NCBI RefSeq assembly: GCF_964355755.1
Contig: NC_092674.1
Coordinates: 23,960,001-24,020,000 of the forward strand
DNA from: Antedon mediterranea
Taxonomy: Eukaryota > Echinodermata > Crinoidea > Comatulida > Antedonidae
Reading direction: 5' to 3'
DNA: 60,000 nt
Below are positions 52,701 through 54,819 of this stretch, piece after piece; within the stretch, counting starts at the first letter, position 1; every line of letters begins with the position of its first letter. The position numbers and the translations under genes are program-made. A model generated the notes under the pieces. The model did no database searches. It saw only the letters and a program-made list of their open reading frames with translations, and was not told the DNA's origin.

Positions 52701-53205
52701 AGTAAGGACTTTAAATACTGCTATTTATCAAAATTGACCTGGCATTTTAGTAAATTACTTTAGTAAATTACTTTCAATAAATCTATAATTATATTATAAT
52801 CATGAATCATTCCTTATTCAAATGCAAAATGTGTAAAATAGATCAAAAACTATACTCGTTTTGTAGTCACGAATATGACTGGTGGTATTCGTCAACACGA
52901 ATACGCTTTACGAATATGAAATGGGGATCAGCTCAAAAGTTTCACAAATGTGTGACGTATCCGTTTACGTTATCGTATTCGTAAGGTTGTGAAACCTCCC
53001 TATTATAATAACTATATGCTGTAACAAAATACTACACAGCAGTTAACTATGTCAATAATTACTTTGATTACAGAATGTTGAAGACAGTAGAATCCCATCT
53101 ATACAGCTTGCCCATCATGTTGGCAAGCTGCCAATGCCTGAGGATTATGGGTTAGAAGAGATGAGAATGCTGACGCGGAGTTACATGTTAGAACTAACTG
53201 CATAA
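779..53205 (+). CDS. NUP98: Nuclear pore polyprotein NUP98-NUP96 (5'-partial, 34 exons seen)
   Basis: Precursor of two nuclear pore proteins. Joining 34 exons by GT-AG sites with matching phases gives 1,778 codons without a stop; human NUP98-96 is about 1,800 residues. Numbering from the first full codon (781): residues 1-500 are FG/GLFG repeats (the hydrogel barrier), interrupted at 111-155 by the GLEBS segment that binds Rae1/Gle2. About 645-810 is the autoproteolytic domain that anchors Nup98, ending in His809-Phe810|Ser811. 811-1778 is Nup96, with a Sec13-binding insertion region and then an alpha-solenoid that joins the Y (Nup107-160) complex. The amino-terminal exon(s) lie before position 1. 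Exons: 779-937, 3488-3660, 6611-6718, 7301-7454, 7973-8157, 8411-8530, 9787-9916, 11991-12173, 12520-12589, 13072-13249, 13814-13981, 14950-15065, 17429-17503, 27015-27361, 29088-29227, 29953-30066, 30622-30738, 31250-31448, 36752-36931, 37285-37377, 37544-37654, 38211-38489, 39389-39525, 40373-40619, 41032-41147, 41278-41457, 41786-41922, 42777-42840, 43187-43401, 43992-44147, 44480-44609, 47658-47781, 48914-49215, 53074-53205. Confidence 0.96.
938..3487 (+). other. NUP98-96 intron 1
   Basis: Non-coding. Mostly occupied by a 2.0-kb terminal-inverted-repeat element (1044-3063). The rest is AT-rich with no protein similarity seen on either strand. Confidence 0.8.
1044..3063. mobile_element. 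2.0-kb terminal-inverted-repeat element
   Basis: Ends AGTAGGTATCCCAATGAAA and its reverse complement at 3045-3063, flanked by a possible 3-base ATT duplication. No transposase ORF. A GC-richer core with CG dinucleotides lies at about 1260-2110. Confidence 0.65.
3488..3660 (+). CDS. NUP98: NUP98-96 exon 2 (FG repeats)
   Basis: Acceptor CTTTCAG, donor GTAAGA. The split Ser codon is completed correctly. Encodes AFGG, IFGQ, PFGQ, MFGG and FFGA repeats and ends in phase 0 just before the GLEBS exon. Confidence 0.9.
3661..6610 (+). other. NUP98-96 intron 2
   Basis: 2.95 kb of AT-rich sequence without a recognisable gene. It contains an oligo-A tract at 3763 and a G-run at about 5193-5212. No ORF shows family similarity. 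Confidence 0.75.
5193..5212 (+). repeat. G-run in intron 2
   Basis: AGGGGGGGGGGGGAGGGGAGGGGA-type run; capable of forming a G-quadruplex. Confidence 0.6.
6611..6718 (+). CDS. NUP98: NUP98-96 exon 3 (GLEBS, Rae1-binding segment)
   Basis: 36 codons in phase 0, acceptor TTTCTGTAG, donor GTTTGT. Encodes [10 protein letters not shown]...[16 protein letters not shown], which matches the GLEBS segment of animal Nup98 that binds the Rae1/Gle2 propeller. This segment acts in mRNA export and the mitotic checkpoint. It is the only FG-free, well-ordered stretch in the amino-terminal half. Confidence 0.95.
6973..7020. repeat. 48-bp perfect palindrome in intron 3
   Basis: TCTAGAAAACTCAGATCTCA... centred between 6996 and 6997, no spacer. 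The left arm is preceded by a second partial copy (GTCTAGAAAACTCAGATC at 6958). Confidence 0.85.
7301..7454 (+). CDS. NUP98: NUP98-96 exon 4 (end of GLEBS, FG repeats)
   Basis: Starts with [13 protein letters not shown], the conserved end of the GLEBS region. FG repeats then resume (GLFSQ, GFGFGS, SFG). Acceptor TTTTGTAG, donor GTAAGT, ends in phase 1. Confidence 0.94.
7634..7870 (+). repeat. tRNA-derived SINE, 5'-truncated
   Basis: Body GGACTATAAACCGTAGGTCC, GAACCTAGTACATCTTTTGA and tail AGGGTCACCCTCTATAAATA match the copy at 25975, without the tRNA head. Lies in intron 4. Confidence 0.7.
7973..8157 (+). CDS. NUP98: NUP98-96 exon 5 (FG repeats)
   Basis: Acceptor AATGTAG, donor GTAGGT; completes a Ser codon and ends in phase 0. 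Repeats include AFGS, TFGQ, SLFGGQ, FFGG, PFGG and TFGQ separated by Thr/Ser/Gln spacers. Confidence 0.94.
8221..8352 (+). mobile_element. Family A MITE
   Basis: Ends TGTCTACACTATCAAACTTT and TTTGATAGTGTAGACAGA, with the core ATGTGTCCATATATT. Lies in intron 5. Confidence 0.75.
8411..8530 (+). CDS. NUP98: NUP98-96 exon 6 (GLFG repeats)
   Basis: 40 codons, phase 0 at both ends, acceptor TTTCTAG, donor GTATGT. Encodes LFGQ, GLFGN, GFGA, SFGT and GFGQ repeats. Confidence 0.94.
8614..8732 (+). mobile_element. Family A MITE, degraded
   Basis: Core GATGTGGCCATATATGGACA with the duplicated CACCATATTTGGGCATATC module; left terminal repeat missing, right end worn (GAAGACAGGGCTT). Lies in intron 6. 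Confidence 0.65.
9480..9634 (+). repeat. 155-bp dispersed repeat (family C), copy 1
   Basis: GGCAAATTACTGAAAATATG ... AAAGCTAAATCAAAACGATA ... GGGCAACTCTAGCCCTTCAT. Three copies occur in the window in the same orientation. No terminal inverted repeats, so possibly a SINE or retroelement 3' end. Confidence 0.75.
9787..9916 (+). CDS. NUP98: NUP98-96 exon 7 (GLFG repeats)
   Basis: Acceptor TTGATAG, donor GTAAGA after a single G (phase 1). Encodes [16 protein letters not shown] and TGLFGP repeats. Confidence 0.92.
9917..11990 (+). other. NUP98-96 intron 7
   Basis: 2.07 kb. Contains a short CTACCGC-repeated stretch (10010-10070) and AGGCCTA clusters near 10750 and 11040. No gene or complete element is recognised. 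Confidence 0.7.
11991..12173 (+). CDS. NUP98: NUP98-96 exon 8 (GLFG repeats)
   Basis: Acceptor TGCTTTTAG, donor GTAAGT; the split Gly codon joins in frame. Encodes [20 protein letters not shown] and LFSG units. Confidence 0.94.
12520..12589 (+). CDS. NUP98: NUP98-96 exon 9 (Gly-rich linker)
   Basis: Short exon, acceptor TTTTTGTAG, donor GTAAGA, phase 1 in and phase 2 out. Encodes a Gly/Leu-rich stretch ([16 protein letters not shown]) that ends the FG domain. Confidence 0.87.
12844..12915 (-). tRNA. tRNA-like gene or tRNA pseudogene (loop reads ATT)
   Basis: Reverse strand folds as a cloverleaf. The acceptor stem GCCCCAG/TTTGGGC has one mismatch and one wobble. The D arm is GTCTAATGGTTAGGAC, the anticodon stem TCTGC/GCAGG has loop ATATTAA, and the T arm is CCGGG-TTCAAAT-CTCGG. 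TTTTT follows 3'. The loop would give anticodon ATT (Asn), rare in eukaryotes, on a body more like tRNA-Glu/Asp, so a pseudogene or SINE-derived copy is quite possible. Lies in intron 9. Confidence 0.55.
13072..13249 (+). CDS. NUP98: NUP98-96 exon 10 (conserved linker)
   Basis: Acceptor ATTTCCAG, donor GTATGG. Encodes the helix-forming linker with [18 protein letters not shown], conserved in animal Nup98 downstream of the GLFG repeats, followed by a Lys/Ser/Pro segment. Confidence 0.94.
13814..13981 (+). CDS. NUP98: NUP98-96 exon 11 (basic linker)
   Basis: 56 codons, phase 0 both ends, acceptor GTTTCAG, donor GTATGT. Encodes a charged linker with [12 protein letters not shown], comparable to the basic stretch before the autoproteolytic domain of vertebrate Nup98. 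Confidence 0.9.
14032..14520. mobile_element. TA-flanked inverted-repeat element (CAGTAGAACCT ends)
   Basis: 489 bp, begins CAGTAGAACCTGATTTAACG and ends GAAGGTTCTACTG, TA on both sides, as for Tigger-like MITEs. Contains an AGGCCTAG cluster (14294-14352). Lies in intron 11. Confidence 0.65.
14741..14870 (+). mobile_element. Family A MITE, 3'-truncated
   Basis: Left end AAGCTCTGTCTACACTATCA is intact; the right terminal repeat is missing. It lies 80 bases upstream of exon 12. Confidence 0.7.
14950..15065 (+). CDS. NUP98: NUP98-96 exon 12 (linker)
   Basis: Acceptor TTTTTCCAG, donor GTAATA, phase 0 in and phase 2 out. Encodes a Ser/Asp-rich low-conservation linker. It is placed by splice sites and frame, not by strong homology. 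Confidence 0.8.
15531..15640 (+). repeat. 5S rRNA-derived element (SINE3-like head)
   Basis: Closely follows animal 5S rRNA: GCCTTACCACGTTGACACAC, GATCACCGAAGTTAAGCGAC, TTGGATGGGAGACCATCTGG, GGTGCTGTATG. It is followed by about 160 bases of non-5S body to around 15800, as in 5S-derived SINEs, not by a terminator. Confidence 0.75.
17006..17262 (+). repeat. Polypurine tract in intron 12
   Basis: About 255 bases of almost pure A/G on the + strand (AGAAAGGGGAGGTTGAAAAG-like units at roughly 60-base intervals), interrupted only by isolated T and C. Confidence 0.85.
17429..17503 (+). CDS. NUP98: NUP98-96 exon 13 (linker)
   Basis: Small exon with acceptor TTGTATCAG, donor GTAAGT and phases 2/2 that fit both neighbours. 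Low-complexity linker with several Ser/His/Gly. It precedes the 9.5-kb intron that hosts the antisense kinase gene. Confidence 0.75.
18027..18115. mobile_element. ATACCGTATTTT palindromic element, short copy
   Basis: Begins GGGCCTGTTTCTGCTGC, ends CCCGTTTCTGC, with inverted AAAATACGGTAT modules between. Confidence 0.6.
18840..20230. repeat. Locally triplicated block with 56-bp tandem units
   Basis: Three diverged copies of a segment (about 18840-19125, 19440-19925, 20100-20230) share GGACCGTTT...AATTGGGT, AGAGGCGTAAA..CC..CGGT and ACTGTGGAAGGGTCATTATT. Within copy 2 (19640-19921) a unit AATTGGGCTTATCAACAAAT + AATACTTTCGTTCAAAATGT repeats about five times. Confidence 0.75.
19951..20080 (+). 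mobile_element. Family A MITE
   Basis: Left end GCTTTGTCTATACTATCAAA preceded by TTAA (19947-19950); the right end GGGACAGTGTAGACACAG is diverged. Confidence 0.7.
20830..21057. mobile_element. ATACCGTATTTT palindromic element, long copy
   Basis: Multiple inverted AAATACGGTAT / ATACCGTATTT modules and three GGCAGCAGAAAC(A/G)GG motifs, ending GGCAGCAGAAACAGGGCC. Likely nested insertions of the same MITE. Confidence 0.65.
21102..21299. mobile_element. Inverted-repeat element, AAGGGTCTTTCACACC family, copy 1
   Basis: Long terminal repeats AAGGGTCTTTCACACCTGTT / AACAGGTGTGAAAGACCCCTT and an internal ATTGGCGTTCGATT inverted repeat. A second copy lies at 57590-57754. Confidence 0.75.
23131..24840 (-). 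CDS. Intronless TKL-type protein kinase fused to NHL-like beta-propeller
   Basis: 569-residue intact single ORF, ATG at 24838-24840, TAG at 23131-23133. Residues 15-260 are a protein kinase domain: VAVK Lys42, alpha-C Glu51, HQDIKPAN catalytic loop with Asp126/Asn131, DFG 143-145, MAAE Glu169, DVYS Asp182, QDRP Arg244. The HP.IVK and MEYTPSGSL segments resemble the TAK1/RIPK-like (TKL) group. Two oddities: the phosphate loop (AETNNTIVF, 22-30) lacks the usual glycines, and HRD is HQD, so it may be a weak kinase or a non-RD enzyme of the innate-immune type. Residues about 285-569 have repeating '[11 protein letters not shown]', '[10 protein letters not shown]', '[11 protein letters not shown]' and '[12 protein letters not shown]' strands, as in NHL/SMP-30 propellers. 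It is nested antisense in a NUP98 intron and lacks introns, suggesting a retrocopy-type origin. Substrate unknown; no signal peptide or membrane helix seen, so cytoplasmic location is inferred. Confidence 0.88.
   Translation of the reverse strand: MASNPPFKEIPYQHLDNLLSIAETNNTIVFRATYKKCTVAVKDSRFFCQTELSHHATLSHPNIVKFIGAITKEHRNMIVMEYTPSGSLSDRLQSGVQIPAQLNYSWSNDAVAAIEYLHGNNIIHQDIKPANFLVFPNGLKACDFGIARTLEATTRPSQAGGTMRYMAAERLNNPPLVSKKSDVYSLMIVIWEIMTGTRHFDGKTDFELARERLVPSPPLSVPQNWPDTLKNLGFLCWQEDYQDRPTITQVRDMLFEVTEQEERFRVVEIANIRTMQQVPGYRNKLLSILTNQNGNFLLVVTAISYTKFHKRVKLLPINCSGAGFTPRKHLNNQSIRNANIFSQNRTEDIAAKRKKDGTTKIIKSNTNVSFYLTDNSGTKSQQYVSSIAIDSQGNIYAMCRQKLPSLFSAKFHRKRSVLNISDELPGQPLRDDKYEWFCVKYDPDGTLLQELFTSPGFIAKQANPTLKIHKDHIYVNSWSYRSVIEKYTIHGQRERTLLLTNIRDFTIAPSGMIVGLTDRTVVLYNDNGKLLEEFDHNLATEPVVQQFVAVNGRHIIVANRQYTKVFKIL
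24841..27014. other. Region upstream of kinase gene
   Basis: Would hold the promoter and 5' UTR of the antisense kinase. No clear TATA box or initiator could be assigned. It contains a tRNA-derived SINE (25975-26290); the rest is AT-rich with no gene. Confidence 0.5.
25975..26290 (-). repeat. tRNA-derived SINE, nearly full copy
   Basis: In reverse orientation it begins GAGTGGCCAAGCGGTTAAGA (A-box-like) and GGTTCAAGCCTCAATC (B-box-like), then a body GGACTATAAACCGTAGGTCC and the tail AGGGTCACCCTCTATAAATA. The tRNA part resembles tRNA-Leu/Ser. Confidence 0.7.
27015..27361 (+). CDS. NUP98: NUP98-96 exon 14 (start of autoproteolytic domain)
   Basis: Largest exon, acceptor TTTGTAG, donor GTGAGT. 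After a polar linker it encodes [20 protein letters not shown]... and ...[18 protein letters not shown], the diagnostic first half of the Nup98 autoproteolytic domain. Confidence 0.96.
27583..28909. mobile_element. TA-flanked pogo/Tigger-like non-autonomous element (family B)
   Basis: 1,327 bp, ends CAGTCAACTCTCCCAATACC / GGTATTGGGAGAGTTGACTG, flanked by TA on both sides (27581-27582, 28910-28911), the target typical of Tc1/mariner-pogo elements. Sub-terminal CCGGT/TTTCCGG motifs recur. No transposase is encoded. Confidence 0.75.
28411..28434. repeat. 24-bp perfect palindrome inside family B element
   Basis: CAGGGAGTTGTT followed by its exact reverse complement, no spacer. Possibly a nested element junction or a protein-binding site. 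Confidence 0.7.
29088..29227 (+). CDS. NUP98: NUP98-96 exon 15 (autoproteolytic domain)
   Basis: Acceptor CATTAG, donor GTAATA. Encodes [27 protein letters not shown] and [13 protein letters not shown], the conserved core of the domain. Confidence 0.96.
29542..29694. mobile_element. Inverted-repeat element (AGCCGTATTC ends)
   Basis: AGCCGTATTCACCATTCACA and GTGTGATTGGAGAATACGGC are near reverse complements around TTAAGGGAAATA repeats. Lies in intron 15. Confidence 0.55.
29953..30066 (+). CDS. NUP98: NUP98-96 exon 16 (autoproteolytic domain)
   Basis: 38 codons, phase 0, acceptor TTTTTCAG, donor GTAATT. Encodes the helix and the invariant [14 protein letters not shown] strand directly before the cleavage site. 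Confidence 0.96.
30622..30738 (+). CDS. NUP98: NUP98-96 exon 17 (self-cleavage site)
   Basis: Acceptor GTGATAG, donor GTAAAT. Encodes [17 protein letters not shown]. The His-Phe|Ser triad (codons 30628-30636) is the self-cleavage junction that separates Nup98 from Nup96; all catalytic residues are present. An acidic and then Lys-rich Nup96 amino terminus follows. Confidence 0.96.
31250..31448 (+). CDS. NUP98: NUP98-96 exon 18 (Nup96 N-terminal region)
   Basis: Acceptor TTTCTAAAG, donor GTAAGT. Gln-rich stretch followed by an acidic segment ([15 protein letters not shown]). It precedes the intron that holds the 64-bp repeat array. Confidence 0.88.
31662..36522 (+). repeat. 64-bp tandem repeat array in NUP98-96 intron 18
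   Basis: About 76 head-to-tail copies of a 64-base unit (ATTACAGTATCTATAGGAGG...CAACACATACAG...TGATGCAGGTACTTG). Variants recur: CAACACA versus CAAAAAA, AAGTGATG versus AAGAGATG, TATAGGAGG versus TATATGAGG. Occasional small deletions occur (near 33870 and 35450). The array fills almost the whole intron between exons 18 and 19. Confidence 0.97.
36752..36931 (+). CDS. NUP98: NUP98-96 exon 19 (Nup96)
   Basis: Acceptor ATTCTTACAG, donor GTGGGT after one G. Encodes [20 protein letters not shown], matching the conserved Nup96 segment with 'MQVMKASFF'-like sequence. A second GT five bases on (GTGAAG) is out of phase with exon 20. Confidence 0.9.
37285..37377 (+). CDS. NUP98: NUP98-96 exon 20 (Nup96 linker)
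   Basis: Acceptor TTTGTCTAG, donor GTAAGT; phases 1/1. Polar Ser/Thr/Pro-rich linker. Confidence 0.82.
37544..37654 (+). CDS. NUP98: NUP98-96 exon 21 (Nup96 linker)
   Basis: Acceptor ATTTTAG, donor GTATGT; phases 1/1. Basic, Ser/Pro-rich sequence ([17 protein letters not shown]). Confidence 0.82.
37928..38040. mobile_element. Family B MITE, diverged
   Basis: GGCAACTCTCCAATGCTGGA to GAGAGTCTGGGATTGAGAG, with GTCTGGTTTTGGGAGAGTGT inside. Recognisably the same family but worn. Lies in intron 21. Confidence 0.6.
38211..38489 (+). CDS. NUP98: NUP98-96 exon 22 (Sec13-binding region)
   Basis: Acceptor TTCTTAACAG, donor GTAAGA. Contains [20 protein letters not shown], the conserved 'GRSFRxxxGPNW' block of Nup96/Nup145C. 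In known structures this region supplies the blade that completes the Sec13 propeller. Confidence 0.94.
38520..38750 (-). repeat. tRNA-derived SINE, internally deleted
   Basis: Reverse orientation: GAGTGGCTAAGCGGTTAAGA head, GGACCTACGGTTTATAGTC (reverse of body); the tail part is shortened. Lies in intron 22. Confidence 0.65.
39156..39221 (-). mobile_element. Family A MITE fragment
   Basis: Only the core (AGTAGTGATATGACATCATC, then ATAGACACATCACATTTTAG) remains, in intron 22. Confidence 0.5.
39389..39525 (+). CDS. NUP98: NUP98-96 exon 23 (Nup96)
   Basis: Acceptor CTCCTCAG, donor GTATGT, phase 1 in and 0 out. Encodes [13 protein letters not shown], part of the conserved segment before the solenoid. 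Confidence 0.9.
39568..39698. mobile_element. AAGCTTGGTTTACACTAGGA inverted-repeat element
   Basis: About 130 bp, AAGCTTGGTTTACACTAGGA to CCTAGTGGGAACCATGCTT; internal ACGCAACGCAAG and AAGTAATTTGACC arms are inverted. Lies in intron 23. Confidence 0.65.
40247..40357 (+). repeat. Partial duplication of NUP96 exon 24 end and its donor
   Basis: Copies the last 54 bases of exon 24 (ACCTGTGCGTCGCCCTCTGG...), the GTATGG donor and about 60 bases of the following intron, at an offset of 319 bases and without gaps in the exonic part. A further short echo (GGCCACTTACCAAATGAT) lies at 40228-40245. No acceptor precedes the copy. Confidence 0.9.
40373..40619 (+). CDS. NUP98: NUP98-96 exon 24 (start of Nup96 solenoid)
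   Basis: Acceptor TTTGTTAG, donor GTATGG. Encodes [16 protein letters not shown] and [12 protein letters not shown], typical of the Nup96 solenoid entry. Its last 54 bases and the following intron are duplicated just upstream (40247-40357). Confidence 0.94.
41032..41147 (+). CDS. NUP98: NUP98-96 exon 25 (Nup96 solenoid)
   Basis: Acceptor CGTTTTGCAG, donor GTAAGC. Encodes [19 protein letters not shown], the conserved 'RRxxLSxWL' helix. Confidence 0.94.
41278..41457 (+). CDS. NUP98: NUP98-96 exon 26 (Nup96 solenoid)
   Basis: 60 codons, phase 0, acceptor ATTCTAG, donor GTAGTG. Encodes helix pairs with [20 protein letters not shown], matching the family's 'LLTGxxIxEAxxLAQ' helix. Confidence 0.95.
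41609..41722 (+). mobile_element. Family A MITE
   Basis: Core GATGTGCCCATATATGGACA and right end TTTGATAGTGTAGACAGA are clear; the left end is worn. Lies in intron 26, just before exon 27. Confidence 0.65.
41786..41922 (+). CDS. NUP98: NUP98-96 exon 27 (Nup96 solenoid)
   Basis: Acceptor TACTTACAG, donor GTATGT. Encodes [13 protein letters not shown] and [12 protein letters not shown], characteristic of Nup96/Nup145C ('LxGxxV' and 'LDWKRxLGLHLW'). Confidence 0.96.
42036..42330 (+). repeat. Second 5S-derived SINE, diverged
   Basis: CACTGGTTTTCGTCAGCTCACCGAAGTTAA and GGATGGGAGACCATCTGG show a worn 5S head (about 42036-42130). The body contains ATCCTTAGGCAAGATGCTTT, a widespread metazoan SINE core. 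Lies in intron 27. Confidence 0.65.
42777..42840 (+). CDS. NUP98: NUP98-96 exon 28 (Nup96 solenoid)
   Basis: Shortest exon (64 bases), acceptor ATTGTAG, donor GTAAAT. Completes the Trp codon, then [21 protein letters not shown], as expected after the 'LW' of exon 27. Confidence 0.93.
42924..43141 (+). repeat. Degenerate GTCCCAAAAGAGG tandem repeat in intron 28
   Basis: Units GGGTGTCCCAGAAGATG / GTGTCCAAAAAGAGG recur about a dozen times at irregular 14-20 base spacing, up to a G-run at 43097, 45 bases before exon 29. Confidence 0.75.
43187..43401 (+). CDS. NUP98: NUP98-96 exon 29 (Nup96 solenoid)
   Basis: Acceptor TTTTTGCAG, donor GTAAGT. Encodes [15 protein letters not shown] and the PMDYRLS sequence that precedes 'WHL' in the family. 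Confidence 0.95.
43992..44147 (+). CDS. NUP98: NUP98-96 exon 30 (Nup96 solenoid)
   Basis: Acceptor CGTTACAG, donor GTACGT. Encodes [34 protein letters not shown]: the strongly conserved 'SFAxQLExxGLWxWAIFVLLH' block. Confidence 0.97.
44480..44609 (+). CDS. NUP98: NUP98-96 exon 31 (Nup96 solenoid)
   Basis: Acceptor ATTCATAG, donor GTATAA. Encodes [14 protein letters not shown] and [17 protein letters not shown], the conserved 'L.IP..WI.EAK' motif. Confidence 0.96.
44658..46040. mobile_element. Element bounded by ACCTCCGCCAAGGAGG / GGCGGAGGTATGCACTC
   Basis: Begins ACCTCCGCCAAGGAGGTATA and ends CGGAGGTATGCACTCTCGGAGTGGCTTTCTAG, sequences I recognise as common dispersed repeat ends in marine invertebrates. 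It contains a TTTG microsatellite (45383-45412). No ORF. Lies in intron 31. Confidence 0.5.
46834..47280. repeat. 217-bp inverted repeat with 13-base loop
   Basis: Arms 46834-47050 and 47064-47280 are reverse complements of equal length with no mismatch noticed by eye. They lie inside a larger TTAA-bounded block (46440-47622) whose ends begin AGATGTATTGTCCC and end GGGAATGTGTCT. It sits in intron 31, so the pre-mRNA could fold into a long hairpin. Confidence 0.92.
47658..47781 (+). CDS. NUP98: NUP98-96 exon 32 (Nup96 solenoid)
   Basis: Acceptor GTTCTGTAG, donor GTAAGG. Encodes [26 protein letters not shown], matching 'HLLKAxxWNxCHxxVxxHLA' of animal Nup96. Confidence 0.96.
47813..47969 (+). 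repeat. 155-bp dispersed repeat (family C), copy 2
   Basis: Same module order as copy 1, starting TCCAAAGGCAAATTACTG and ending CAATACTAGCCCTTCAT. Lies in intron 32. Confidence 0.75.
48270..48835 (+). repeat. 48-bp minisatellite in NUP98-96 intron 32
   Basis: About nine units of ATAAGTTGTACAGTAGATAC + ATTTTACTTTATATAATGTG + TACAATAT, split by a roughly 90-bp insert (48518-48605) with GGGAAACCCGCCCCTTACAG. Confidence 0.85.
48914..49215 (+). CDS. NUP98: NUP98-96 exon 33 (Nup96 solenoid end)
   Basis: Acceptor AATCAACAG, donor GTATGA. About 100 residues of helices including YLKEFLSEL, then the loop and helices that close the solenoid. Confidence 0.95.
49264..50899. mobile_element. TTAA-flanked inverted-repeat element, 1.6 kb, non-autonomous
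   Basis: Ends AGGGGGATTCTGGGTTTAAA and its near-reverse-complement (18 of 21 positions), flanked by TTAA at 49260-49263 and 50900-50903, as for piggyBac-type insertions. No transposase ORF inside. Contains clusters of AGGCCTAG motifs. Confidence 0.7.
50904..51057 (-). mobile_element. Family A MITE abutting the piggyBac-like element
   Basis: Left end GCTCTGTCTACACTATTAAA starts directly at the TTAA that bounds the 49264-50899 element, so the two share a target site. The core is in reverse orientation and the right end is GTAGGCAGAGC. Confidence 0.7.
51271..51505. mobile_element. Diverged 'CACTAG/ACGCAAC' element
   Basis: Contains GTGGTTCCCAGTAGGACGGA and repeated ACGCAAC motifs; its far end shares GCAAACACAATTA (reverse) with the copy at the window end. 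Boundaries are uncertain. Confidence 0.45.
52092..52352 (-). mobile_element. LINE reverse-transcriptase C-terminal fragment
   Basis: The reverse-strand frame reads [38 protein letters not shown], typical of the region after the polymerase core in Jockey/CR1/RTE-like LINEs. It is truncated at its 5' side. Downstream (to about 51790) an AT-rich tail ends in a TTTA repeat. Lies in intron 33. Confidence 0.7.
52501..53002. mobile_element. Inverted-repeat element with ~35-bp ends (TAGGGAGGTTT)
   Basis: TAGGGAGGTTTTGCAATCTT at left and AAGGTTGTGAAACCTCCCTA at right, extending inward through ACGAATACGATAAC-type sequence, with TTAT on both sides. CGAATA motifs recur inside. Lies in intron 33. Confidence 0.65.
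53074..53205 (+). CDS. NUP98: NUP98-96 terminal exon 34 with stop
   Basis: Acceptor TTGATTACAG. Encodes the carboxyl end ([24 protein letters not shown]) and a TAA at 53203-53205. The last residues fit the 'LP.PEDY.L.EL...T..YL..L' ending of the family, so this is the true terminus. Confidence 0.93.
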   Translation, partial: NVEDSRIPSIQLAHHVGKLPMPEDYGLEEMRMLTRSYMLELTA

Positions 53206-53503
53206 AGACCAGTCAAGAAATGTCAGTCAAGAAATGTCAGTCTCGCATGCTCATGTCAATGCCTCATATATGCCTGTCTCTCATGAACGTATGTATGCTC
53301 ATAATGACTGATATGTTCATGTTGTTATCTCGCATACTCATGTGATTCTCGCAAATGTCTGTCGCTTGTTTTGTTTTCGATAGTTGTCTGACTGTATCAC
53401 TTGTAATGCCTATGAATTTATATCATGTATTTTCACAGTTTGATGGTCTATTATGTGTTAATACCAGATATTCATAAGTGCATATGTTCATGTGACGTGA
53501 GAG

Positions 53504-53596
53504 TCGCATGTTCATGTGAGGATCTCGCATGTTCATGTGAGGATCCCACATGTTTATGTGAGGATCTCACATTTTCATGTAGAATCTCACATGATC
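53504..53596 (+). repeat. 21-bp tandem repeat in the 3' UTR
   Basis: Four and a half copies of TCGCATGTTCATGTGAGGATC, with weaker echoes from 53225 to 53800. Confidence 0.8.
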
Positions 53597-53995
53597 TATT
53601 TGCACCTTTTTGTTGTATCATGGGTAATACATCCAGATATTCACATGTCCATATCTCACATGTGTGAGTCTCGTATTTCTCTCCATATGAGTTGCTCTTT
53701 AACGTTGCCTTATGTAAGACTACCTCGCGTACGCCGAGTTCACTGTATATGACTTCTCACAATTCATGTCATCTTCTCACATTGTCTCGCATTCAATTAA
53801 TCTTGCATTCTCATAAGATGTTATGCAACCATTCTTCCTGAATTCGCGAGAATGGTTTTTTTTTTATAAATTAAATTATAAATGTTTGTCCAGACTCTTG
53901 TAAAGGCATCGCTAAAAAAAATAATTATGTAAATGTTGAACAAGAAAATGATAATGGTGTACATAGTTTGAAACACAGAACAGAAACATTTTATT

Positions 53996-54001
53996 AATAA
54001 A
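53996..54001 (+). promoter_or_regulatory. Polyadenylation signal AATAAA
   Basis: Canonical hexamer about 790 bases after the NUP98-96 stop codon, in an AT-rich context followed by T-rich sequence. Other weaker A/T-rich options exist, so use is inferred. Confidence 0.5.
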
Positions 54002-54100
54002 TATGAAAAGATTTTTCATCTACGATATAATATGTTATTTAGTCACAAAATGAACCAAATTTTATACATGTTCTTACGCTTCATAATATGGATATTATTA

Positions 54101-54286
54101 CAGTCAACTCTCCCAATACCGGACACCTTTGGGCCGGCCAAATAAGTCTGGTTTTCCGGAAAGTCTGGTATTCGGAATGTGTTTTTAATGGTAAAATTAA
54201 ATTTGGGACCTTTTGGTCCTCAAAAAAAGTTTGGTATTGGGAGAGTTTCTGGTTTTCAGAGAGTCCGGTATTGGGAGAGTTGGCTG
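54101..54286. mobile_element. Family B short MITE
   Basis: 186 bp, CAGTCAACTCTCCCAATACC to GTATTGGGAGAGTTGGCTG, flanked by TA (54099-54100, 54287-54288). A deletion derivative of the 27583 element, located just after the NUP98-96 3' end. Confidence 0.75.
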
Positions 54287-54819
54287 TATCACTATACAGT
54301 ATTTTCATTTCAGTATCTGCAATATTTTATTATGTTAGTGAACTCTATGGTTTTTCAATAATTGAGTGAAAACATATTTTAATACGCTTAGTACTTTCAG
54401 TACTGTTCTTCTAATAAATAAATAATAAATAAACAATCAGTCCTCCACTGCTATTCCGTACTACTTACTCCCTCTGTTTTAACAAACAACCGTACTTACT
54501 CCCTCTCTGTTTTGGGACTAAATAGTGAGTTAAGATACAATAGCCTAGGTCATCATTTATTGGTATAACTTTTCTTGTAATTATTAATTTGATTGAATAA
54601 ATTAAACAAATACTTTTTTAAATTTTGTTTAAAACATTTTTATAAGACCATGTGTCATTTTCATTCCATTCCACTTGAGTTGAGCTGTCAAATATTAGAT
54701 TTTCAAAAGGGCAAGTTTTTAGGTATTAAGTTAAAAAAAACATAAAATTATTATTTGTTTAAAAGTAGTAAATGTTTCAGCTATATAACATGAAATTTGA
54801 TTTAAAAATGCATTTTTAA

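Larger units (their letters stand above)
49216..53073 (+). other. NUP98-96 intron 33
   Basis: Last intron, 3.9 kb, a chain of insertions: TTAA-flanked element, family A MITE, CACTAG-type element, LINE fragment and the 500-bp TAGGGAGG element. No gene. Confidence 0.75.
53206..54020 (+). other. Probable NUP98-96 3' UTR
   Basis: Runs from the TAA to just after the AATAAA at 53996. It is rich in CATG-containing direct repeats (see 53504-53596), with an inverted CTCGCATG/CATGTGAG character. The end of the transcript is inferred, not seen. Confidence 0.6.

Noticed and set aside
54088-54369. Overlapping ORFs after the NUP98-96 gene
   Set aside because: They lie in the family B MITE and have no similarity to proteins.
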